Of a DNA stretch of 20,247 bases, positions 14,967 through 20,247 are shown piece after piece. Made by a program: the position numbers and the translations under genes. How positions within the stretch are numbered: the first letter of the stretch is position 1; every line of letters starts with the position of its first letter. Below the pieces are notes generated by a model that worked only from the letters and a program-made list of their open reading frames with translations, had not been told where the DNA came from and did no database searches. The stretch comes from CAZDJQ01 sp964505765 (GTDB lineage Bacteria; Patescibacteriota; Microgenomatia; UBA12405; JAHJSD01): assembly GCA_964505765.1 (NCBI GenBank), contig CAZDJQ010000014.1, positions 1-20,247 of the forward strand. Reading direction: 5' to 3'.

Positions 14967-15066
14967 NNNNNNNNNNNNNNNNNNNNNNNNNNNNNNNNNN
15001 NNNNNNNNNNNNNNNNNNNNNNNNNNNNNNNNNNNNNNNNNNNNNNNNNNNNNNNNNNNNNNNNNN
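14967..15066. other. Assembly gap (100 N)
   Basis: Placeholder gap that hides the start of the PMT-like gene and the intergenic region after the GT4 gene. Confidence 0.95.
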
Positions 15067-16419
15067 ATTACTTTTGGGCTGAGGCTGATTGCAATTAACC
15101 AGTCTTTTTGGCTGGATGAGGCGGTTCAAGTTTGGGCCAGTGAAAATTTTTCTTTTTTAGCTCTTATCAGCGAGTTTATACCTGGAGATTTTAATCCGCC
15201 GGGATATTATTTTTTAACTTGGGGCTGGGTGAGGTTTTTTGGGACTGAGGAATGGATTGTCCGGCTGCTGCCGGTTTTACTGGGAACAGCAGGTGTTTAT
15301 GTCTTTTATAGAATTCTTAAAAAATTAGACTTCAGCGGTTATCCTCTGGCAATCAGCTGTTTGATGCTGGCCAGTTCGCCGCTCCATATTTATTACTCTC
15401 ATGAAAACCGAATGTATATACTGGCCGGGCTCGGTTTTCTTTTGGTTTTTTATTTCTTTTTAAATTATTTAAAAAAACAATCAAAACAGAATTTTGTCGG
15501 GCTTAGTTTGAGTTTGGTGCTGATGGGGTTTTCACATTATTTAACTCTTTTTGTGGTACCGGTTTTATTAGTTTACGGCTATTTAAAACTTAATCGGAAA
15601 ATTTTTTATCCGTTTATTTTATTGTTGATTTGTTATTTGGTTTACAGTCCAATTTTGTTAGAGCAGTTAAAGGTTGGGATTGATTGGCAAAACCGGTTCC
15701 CGGTCTGGCAGTCGACAGTCGGCGGATTTAGTTTAAAAACCGGATTGCTTTTTCCGCTTAAATTTATTATCGGCAGAATCAGCTGGCAACCACAATGGTT
15801 TTATTTTATTTCAGGCGGGCTGCTGATTTTGGGATTTTGGGGAACTGCCCTGGCCGGGGCGGCTGATTCCTGGTTAACCGCCAGTCTGCTTTTTATTCCG
15901 CCGGCGATTGGATTTATAATCAGCCCTTGGATATCGGTTTTTAGTTATTTCCGCTTTTTTTATTTACTGCCGCTTTTTTATCTTAGTATCGGTTTTTCTA
16001 AAAGTAAATTGAAGAAAAAAACTTTTAAATTGATTACTTTAGGTTTAGTTGGAGTAAATATTTTTTGCTCGGCAGTCTATCTTTTTAATTCTAATTTCCA
16101 CCGAGAAAATTGGCGGGGGATGGTCAACTGGCTGCACCAAGAAAATCAATCTGATTCTTTGGTAATTATTCTTAGTCAGATTAATAAGCCGTTTAATTAT
16201 TATGACCAAAATAAAAGTAATGTTTATAATATTTCTGACCCGGTTAAGGCAAATTTGGACCAAAGGATGAATAAATATGATCAGGTGTATTTGGTGAGTT
16301 ATGGCTTGCCGATTTTTGATCCAAATGATAAAATAAGAGAAGAGCTGAGAGATAACGGCTTAAAATTGAAGACAGGAGAAAGTTTTAATAAAGTAGGAGT
16401 AGAAGTCTGGAGGGACTAA
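15067..16419 (+). CDS. PMT/ArnT-like GT-C glycosyltransferase, 5' end lost in gap
   Basis: 450 residues from the gap edge. The first membrane-adjacent loop carries FWLDEAVQVWA with D17 and E18, the acidic motif of the GT39/GT-C fold. It continues with NPPGYYFLTWGWVRFFGTEEWIVRLLPVLLG, typical of the ArnT/PMT-like group. About ten further membrane helices follow, then a soluble C-terminal domain (about 340-450). These enzymes use a polyprenyl-phosphate sugar on the outer face of the membrane to glycosylate a protein or lipid. Only the first helix or part of it seems missing. An open frame running back across the N run is not real coding evidence. Confidence 0.85.
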   Translation: MTFGLRLIAINQSFWLDEAVQVWASENFSFLALISEFIPGDFNPPGYYFLTWGWVRFFGTEEWIVRLLPVLLGTAGVYVFYRILKKLDFSGYPLAISCLMLASSPLHIYYSHENRMYILAGLGFLLVFYFFLNYLKKQSKQNFVGLSLSLVLMGFSHYLTLFVVPVLLVYGYLKLNRKIFYPFILLLICYLVYSPILLEQLKVGIDWQNRFPVWQSTVGGFSLKTGLLFPLKFIIGRISWQPQWFYFISGGLLILGFWGTALAGAADSWLTASLLFIPPAIGFIISPWISVFSYFRFFYLLPLFYLSIGFSKSKLKKKTFKLITLGLVGVNIFCSAVYLFNSNFHRENWRGMVNWLHQENQSDSLVIILSQINKPFNYYDQNKSNVYNISDPVKANLDQRMNKYDQVYLVSYGLPIFDPNDKIREELRDNGLKLKTGESFNKVGVEVWRD

Positions 16420-16421
16420 TT

Positions 16422-16670
16422 ATGGCTGAGAAAAAGATTAGATTTTCAGAACACACTAACTTAAAATGTTCAGAATATGCTGGGGATGAAGTCGGCAGAC
16501 CGGAAGATGAAAGAGAAATTGCTGATGAAAGATTTCAGGCATTTCCTGAAGAGAGGATAGTACTTGTCCCGAGAATACCGGTTTTCCCCGGAGATAGCGC
16601 TGAAAAAAGATCCAGCAATTATTGGAGAAGAGTAAGAAACACTTCAAGTGAAGATGAAAGTAGCGATTGA
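16422..16670 (+). CDS. Small hypothetical protein
   Basis: 82 aa, highly charged (many E, R, D, K), with no membrane segment, signal peptide or recognised motif. The start is 2 nt after the PMT-like stop and is preceded by GGAGG at 8-nt spacing, one of the few clear Shine-Dalgarno sequences in the window. The end overlaps the next GT4 gene by about 20 bp. Position in a tightly packed operon supports coding; the low-complexity sequence and lack of any known family keep confidence modest. If it is not a gene, this would be a roughly 230-nt non-coding insert in the cluster. Confidence 0.45.
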   Translation: MAEKKIRFSEHTNLKCSEYAGDEVGRPEDEREIADERFQAFPEERIVLVPRIPVFPGDSAEKRSSNYWRRVRNTSSEDESSD

Positions 16671-17745
16671 TGTTTCCCCAATAGTTTACGGCACCGGGGT
16701 AAGCATATATACCAAAAATTTGGTAGAGAATTTACTTCGGATAGATAAATCAAATAATTATCAGCTTTTCTTCTCCTCGCTTAGACAAAAATTTCCCGGT
16801 ATTAACGCAGATAATTATCAACTGAGACAAACAAAGTTGCCGCCGACTTTGCTTAATATTCTTTGGAATAAACTCCATATTTTACCGATTGAAGCGTTTG
16901 TTGGTGATGTCGACGTTTTTCATTGTTCTGATTGGACTCAACCGCCGACAAGAAAAACTCCGACTGTAACCACTATTCATGACTTGTCTTTTTTACGCTG
17001 GCCAAAAAGCGCTCATCCCAAGGTTTTATCGGCCCAAAAAAAAAGATTAGACTGGGTAAGAAAAGAGGCTGAACAGATTATTGCCGTTTCTAAGGCGACA
17101 AAGAAAGAAATTATGAAGCTTCTAAATATTCCTCCTGAAAAAATCAGGGTAATCTATGAAGGTTTACCTCAAGATGTAGAGAACTTCCAGTTTTCCAATA
17201 AGCAATTTTTAAAAATTAAAGAAAAGTATAATTTGCCGAAAAGATACGTTTTTGCTTTTGGCTCACAGGCGCCGAGAAAAAATATTATAAGAGTAATTAA
17301 AAGTTTTGAGTTGTTGGTTAAGAATCATAAATTTGATAATTTAAAATTAGTAATCACCGGCAGGTATAAGCCAAAGATAGAGGTTTCTAAAAGTATAATT
17401 ACGCCCGGATTTTTAGAACGGGAAGAATTATTACATATTTTTTCAAAGGCCCAGGCTTTGGTTTATCCGTCTATTTATGAGGGGTTCGGCCTCCCCATTC
17501 TTGAGGCTTTTGGCTTAAATGTCCCAGTTGTAACCAGCAATTGTTCAAGCATGGCGGAAATTGCCGGCAAGGCGGCTGTTTTGGTCAATCCAAAGTCAAT
17601 TAAAAGCATTGAAAACGGGTTAAAGGAGATTTTAGTTAATCAAGATAAACAAAAAGAAATTGTTAAAAAAGGCGAGCAAAGATTAAAAGATTTCAGCTGG
17701 GAAAAAACTGCTGAGCAAACGCTGGAGGTTTATAAGGCGTGTTAG
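16654..17745 (+). CDS. GT4-family glycosyltransferase (mannosyltransferase-like)
   Basis: 363 aa from ATG 16654 (MKVAIDVSPIVYGTGVSIYTKNL); a GTG at 16648 would add two residues. GT-B fold: glycine-rich acceptor loop at the N-terminus, VFHCSDWTQPP, TTIHDLSFLRWP, IIAVSKATKKEI, then the donor domain with FAFGSQAPRKNI, LVITGRY and the E-x7-E motif EGFGLPILE, followed by NVPVVTSNCSSMAEIAGKAAVLVNP. This pattern is close to bacterial WbaZ/WbdB-type mannosyltransferases, but the donor is not proven. It overlaps the small gene upstream and the next GT4 gene by 7 bp, indicating one operon. Confidence 0.91.
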   Translation: MKVAIDVSPIVYGTGVSIYTKNLVENLLRIDKSNNYQLFFSSLRQKFPGINADNYQLRQTKLPPTLLNILWNKLHILPIEAFVGDVDVFHCSDWTQPPTRKTPTVTTIHDLSFLRWPKSAHPKVLSAQKKRLDWVRKEAEQIIAVSKATKKEIMKLLNIPPEKIRVIYEGLPQDVENFQFSNKQFLKIKEKYNLPKRYVFAFGSQAPRKNIIRVIKSFELLVKNHKFDNLKLVITGRYKPKIEVSKSIITPGFLEREELLHIFSKAQALVYPSIYEGFGLPILEAFGLNVPVVTSNCSSMAEIAGKAAVLVNPKSIKSIENGLKEILVNQDKQKEIVKKGEQRLKDFSWEKTAEQTLEVYKAC

Positions 17746-18511
17746 CAGCGATTGACGGCAATGAAGCCAATATTGATAAGCGCGTTGGGGTTAATCAATT
17801 TGCTTTTCAAATTCTTTGGCACCTTTTTCACCTGAAAGAAGCAAACCACCCCAAAACCGAGGAGATCAACTTCCGAGTTTTTTTGTCTGAGAAACCGAAA
17901 AAAGATTTGCCGCCGGAGAAAAATTGGTGGCAGTATGAGGTTTTCGGGCCTAAAAAGTTTTGGACCTGGACCGGATTGGTAAAAAGGCTTTATTTTGGCA
18001 AACCTAAGCCGGATATTTTATTTTCTCCGTCCCATTACGGGCCGTTATTTTCGCCGGTTCCAAATATTGTCTCTATTATGGATCTCGGCTTTTTACGCTG
18101 GCCTAATCAATTTAGAAAAAAAGATTTTTGGCAACTTAAATATTGGTCTGGAATATCAACTAAAAGAGCCAGCGAAATTTTGGCGATTTCTGAATTTACA
18201 AAACATGATATTATTGATACTTACAATATTTCTTCAAACAAAATTAAGGTGATTTATCCCGGATTTGAAAAATTACCTAGCGGCAAGGAGATTGACCAGT
18301 CCGGTGTTCTGGATAAATACAACATTGACGGAAAATATATTTTATTCTTGGGCACCTTAAAACCGAGTAAAAATATCACAGGGCTAATAAAAGCATATAA
18401 ATTACTGGTTGCTGAGTTCCAGCCGGGGGCGGTAAAATTAGTTATTGCGGGCAAAAAGGGCTGGCTGTATGAACGAATCTTTAATCAGGTTAAAAAGCTT
18501 GATCTTACTGA
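17739..18511 (+). CDS. GT4-family glycosyltransferase, C-terminal part lost in gap
   Basis: 257 residues are visible from GTG 17739, which overlaps the preceding gene by 7 bp. It parallels its neighbour: LAAIDGNEANIDKRVGVNQFAFQIL, PDILFSPSHYGPL, VSIMDLGFLRWP, ILAISEFTKHDII, KIKVIYPG and FLGTLKPSKNITGLIKAY. It appears to be a diverged duplicate of the upstream GT4 gene (inference from shared motif order). The E-x7-E region falls in the gap. The bases after the gap (18612-18626, reading LVNS then TAG) may be its end, but the frame across the gap is unknown. Confidence 0.87.
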
Positions 18512-18611
18512 NNNNNNNNNNNNNNNNNNNNNNNNNNNNNNNNNNNNNNNNNNNNNNNNNNNNNNNNNNNNNNNNNNNNNNNNNNNNNNNNNNNNNNNNN
18601 NNNNNNNNNNN
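18512..18611. other. Assembly gap (100 N)
   Basis: Placeholder gap. The truncated GT4 needs roughly 100 more residues (about 300 nt), so the true missing length is probably larger than 100 nt. Confidence 0.9.
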
Positions 18612-18625
18612 TTAGTTAATAGTTA
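18612..18625. repeat. Possible heptad array remnant at the gap edge
   Basis: Two units, TTAGTTA and ATAGTTA, directly after the gap, ending in a TAG that may stop the GT4 gene. Short, so weak on its own, but it has the period and position of the other arrays. Confidence 0.4.
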
Positions 18626-18641
18626 GATTTTTTATTAAAAG

Positions 18642-19286
18642 ATGAGATTAACACAAAACGTAGAAATTAAATTATTTCCGCCGAATATTGTTTTTTGGGA
18701 TAAAATGGGAGAACGACTAAGCGCTCAAAAGGGGGTTGGTAAAATTGTTAACAGATTTAAAAATGTTTGCTTGGATTTTTGGCTGATGATATTAAACTGG
18801 ATTAGCTGGTGTCCGCTTTGGTGTTTTAGAAAATTCTTTTTTAGGCTTTCGGGGGTAAAAATCGGTCGGGGGAGCACGTTTCACACCGGAGTTAGGTTTT
18901 ACCTGCCGAAAAATGTCCAGGTCGGAAAGGATACGATCATCGGCTTTCGGACTTTTTTGGACGGCAGGGCACCATTAATTATTGGCGACCACGTTGATAT
19001 TGCTTCTGAAGCAATGATCTATAATTCCGAACACGATATCCATAATTCCGATATGTCGGCAATAGAGGAACCGGTGATTATTAACGATTATGTATTTATT
19101 GGGCCGAGAGCGATTATTTTGCCAGGGGTGAAAATTGGCAAGGGAGCGGTCATTGGGGCGGGAGCAGTGGTGACAAAAAACGTTGCGCCAAAAACAATTG
19201 TCGGCGGAGTGCCTGCTGAGAAAATAGGAGAAAGAGAAATAGAAAATTTAAATTATCGGCTTGGCCGGTCCCGCGCTTTCCAATAA
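18642..19286 (+). CDS. Left-handed beta-helix acyltransferase (WcaF/maltose O-acetyltransferase-like)
   Basis: 214 aa. Hydrophobic N-terminal region (44-70, LDFWLMILNWISWCPLWCF) likely rests on the membrane. Hexapeptide repeats follow from about residue 71 (GVKIGRGSTFHTGVRFYLPKN, VQVGKDTIIGF, PLIIGDHVDIA). They are interrupted by the loop NSEHDIHNSD with the probable catalytic His at 131 or 134, then end with PGVKIGKGAVIGAGAVVTKNV and GGVPAEKIGER, the trimeric acetyl-CoA enzyme signature. It probably O-acetylates a glycan intermediate made by the neighbouring enzymes. The start ATG 18642 has no good ribosome binding site; an internal ATG at 18705 is possible. Confidence 0.87.
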   Translation: MRLTQNVEIKLFPPNIVFWDKMGERLSAQKGVGKIVNRFKNVCLDFWLMILNWISWCPLWCFRKFFFRLSGVKIGRGSTFHTGVRFYLPKNVQVGKDTIIGFRTFLDGRAPLIIGDHVDIASEAMIYNSEHDIHNSDMSAIEEPVIINDYVFIGPRAIILPGVKIGKGAVIGAGAVVTKNVAPKTIVGGVPAEKIGEREIENLNYRLGRSRAFQ

Positions 19287-19297
19287 TTCCCAAACAT

Positions 19298-19345
19298 TTT
19301 GCTCCACTAAATGCAACGATCGCATCAGTTGGTGGGGGCGGGGGA
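19298..19345 (+). repeat. 48-bp dispersed repeat, copy 2
   Basis: Same 48-bp element; it differs from copy 3 at two bases near its left end (CTCCACTA versus CTCTAGTA). It lies between two converging genes, 11 nt after the acyltransferase stop and 2 nt from the stop of the PaaX-like gene. Confidence 0.95.
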
Positions 19346-19347
19346 AG

Positions 19348-20151
19348 TTAGTGGGTTGTTGAACGGGAGTTGATTAAGTCTAAATATCCTTTAAATAGCT
19401 TTTCTCTTATTTTATTATCCGGGAAGAATTCGCTGGGCAGTCCGCTATCTTCTAAAATTAAACTGGGAAATTCTAAAATTAATTGTTCTTTTAAGGATTC
19501 TCGGCTAGATTTTTTTGCTTTATTAATTTTTGCTAGATATATTTTATATTTTTGATAAAGTTGTTCAGGCTTGAATAGTTTTGCTATCATTTGTTCGTCT
19601 TGTTCCATAAATATGTTCTGACCGCTGAATACGGTGATGAAGTCTTTTAATTCCCAGTCATTTAACAGTTGTCTTAGTTGGCTGGTTACGGGATTAATAG
19701 TTAACCAAACTGACCGCTGCCAGCATTCTAAGCCTAAATTCCTAAATATTTTGCGGATTTTGTTTCTTATTGCCGAGTTTTTTTCTGGGATGTCGTAAGT
19801 AACTACCGTCCAATTTCTGTCCCATTTGGGGGGAGCGATAAAGAACCGGTATTTGAAGTTTAAGAATTCATCCCACCAGGATGAATTAATGTCTATTTTT
19901 ATTTTGCCTTGGTCAACATCTAATATTTTTTCTTTTCTTAATCGATAGTATGTAGAGTTTCTTCGTAAGGGTTTTTTGTTTAATTTCTCCAAATAACCTT
20001 TGGTGAATTCAAAAGGAACGGAGATTAAATGCGGCGCTGTTCGACGCCAAAAAATTTTTTCATAACCAAGAGCAAATATGTCCATTGCCCCTAGAACTGT
20101 TAATGCAATTGAATCTTTTAAGCTTATTTTATTGTTTAAACCATAAGCCAT
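19348..20151 (-). CDS. PaaX-like regulator with Cas2-type central domain
   Basis: 267 aa from ATG 20151. Residues 1-90 form a winged-helix region (LKDSIALTVLGAMDIFALG, STYYRLRKEKILDVDQGKIKID). The middle domain NWTVVTYDIPEKNSAIRNKIRKIF (113-136) followed by CWQRSVWLT (143-151) is the ferredoxin-like fold shared by PaaX-family regulators and Cas2, with the Cas2-position Asp at D120. A helical C-terminal tail follows. Known PaaX proteins repress catabolic genes and are released by acyl-CoA; no such genes are here, so target and ligand are unknown. An in-frame start at 20196 lies inside the 48-bp repeat, but the extended -10 box 6 nt before 20151 supports the shorter form. The gene is closely bracketed by two repeat copies. 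Confidence 0.8.
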   Translation of the reverse strand: MAYGLNNKISLKDSIALTVLGAMDIFALGYEKIFWRRTAPHLISVPFEFTKGYLEKLNKKPLRRNSTYYRLRKEKILDVDQGKIKIDINSSWWDEFLNFKYRFFIAPPKWDRNWTVVTYDIPEKNSAIRNKIRKIFRNLGLECWQRSVWLTINPVTSQLRQLLNDWELKDFITVFSGQNIFMEQDEQMIAKLFKPEQLYQKYKIYLAKINKAKKSSRESLKEQLILEFPSLILEDSGLPSEFFPDNKIREKLFKGYLDLINSRSTTH

Positions 20152-20157
20152 TATTTT

Positions 20158-20166
20158 TTTATAGCA
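20158..20166 (-). promoter_or_regulatory. Extended -10 box of PaaX-like gene, leaderless
   Basis: On the minus strand TGC-TATAAA ends 6 nt before ATG 20151, the same layout as the plus-strand promoters. Any -35 at 17-18 nt spacing would lie inside repeat copy 3 (a weak TTGCAT is present). Confidence 0.65.
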
Positions 20167-20168
20167 TT

Positions 20169-20216
20169 TTTGCTCTAGTAAATGCAACGATCGCATCAGT
20201 TGGTGGGGGCGGGGGA
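20169..20216 (+). repeat. 48-bp dispersed repeat, copy 3
   Basis: Same element as copies 1 and 2 and in the same orientation. It begins 3 nt from the extended -10 of the minus-strand PaaX-like gene and ends 19 nt before a plus-strand TAGAAT. Its G-runs (5, 5, then 6 at 20219-20224) make a G-quadruplex possible. Confidence 0.95.
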
Positions 20217-20235
20217 TTGGGGGGAGAAGATTTGG

Positions 20236-20241
20236 TAGAAT
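20236..20241 (+). promoter_or_regulatory. Candidate -10 box for a gene beyond the window
   Basis: TAGAAT, as used for the coiled-coil gene. By the 5-6 nt spacing rule the start codon would fall at 20247-20248, at the window edge; the ATG at 20244 is only 2 nt away and less likely. Confidence 0.35.
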
Positions 20242-20247
20242 AAATGA

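Noticed and set aside
14917..16419. A 500-aa frame joining the end of the GT4 gene to the PMT-like gene across the third gap
   Set aside because: The first part is an out-of-frame shadow of the GT4 gene and continuity depends on the arbitrary 100 N.
20152..20196. Extended start of the PaaX-like protein within repeat copy 3
   Set aside because: The added 15 residues are just translated repeat, and the extended -10 box lies inside that stretch, 6 nt before the ATG at 20151.
10857..20216. The three 48-bp repeats as a CRISPR array
   Set aside because: The copies are about 8.4 kb and 0.87 kb apart with genes between them, not regular spacers, and no cas1 or effector gene is visible. The Cas2-like fold belongs to a PaaX-type protein.

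Overview
The window looks like part of a Patescibacteria (Candidate Phyla Radiation) genome, probably a metagenome-assembled scaffold. This is inferred from the gene set: a compact ruvC-ruvA-ruvB run, a UvrD helicase fused to an Fe-S nuclease, short diverged surface-glycan enzymes, a C39-like protein and a PaaX-like protein with a Cas2-type fold. No rRNA marker is present, so I do not assign a class. Four runs of exactly 100 N (6439-6538, 8561-8660, 14967-15066, 18512-18611) are scaffold gaps of arbitrary size. They truncate the C39-like gene, ruvB, the PMT-like glycosyltransferase and one GT4 glycosyltransferase.

Layout: 1-519 is the 3' end of a UDP-glucose/nucleotide-sugar dehydrogenase. 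690-2169 is an AT-rich AbiEi/AbiEii toxin-antitoxin pair. 2257-5334 is a 1025-aa UvrD-type helicase/nuclease. 5375-5771 holds two small genes, one a coiled coil with 18-residue repeats, the other containing a perfect 26-bp palindrome. 5841-6438 (minus) is a C39-like peptidase fragment. 6542-8560 is ruvC, ruvA and ruvB (Holliday-junction branch migration and resolution). 8668-19286 is a surface-polysaccharide locus: Wzx-type flippase, two GT2 enzymes, an LCP-family ligase, three GT4 enzymes, a PMT/ArnT-like GT-C enzyme and a hexapeptide acyltransferase, with the rRNA methyltransferase ksgA/rsmA embedded. 19348-20151 (minus) is the PaaX-like gene.

The glycan genes form a plausible pathway. The dehydrogenase supplies a uronic-acid sugar nucleotide, the GT2/GT4 enzymes build a lipid-linked glycan, the acyltransferase decorates it, the flippase moves it across the membrane, the GT-C enzyme may add sugars outside, and the LCP protein attaches the product to a surface acceptor.

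Three non-coding patterns stand out. (1) A 48-bp repeat occurs three times; two copies closely bracket the PaaX-like gene and the third overlaps the end of a GT2 gene just before ksgA. (2) At least six degenerate heptanucleotide arrays (unit close to RGTNAAT) sit mainly at gene 3' ends, where they supply stop codons; one lies in frame inside a GT2 gene. (3) Several genes carry a -10 box only 5-6 nt before the start codon, pointing to widespread leaderless transcription.
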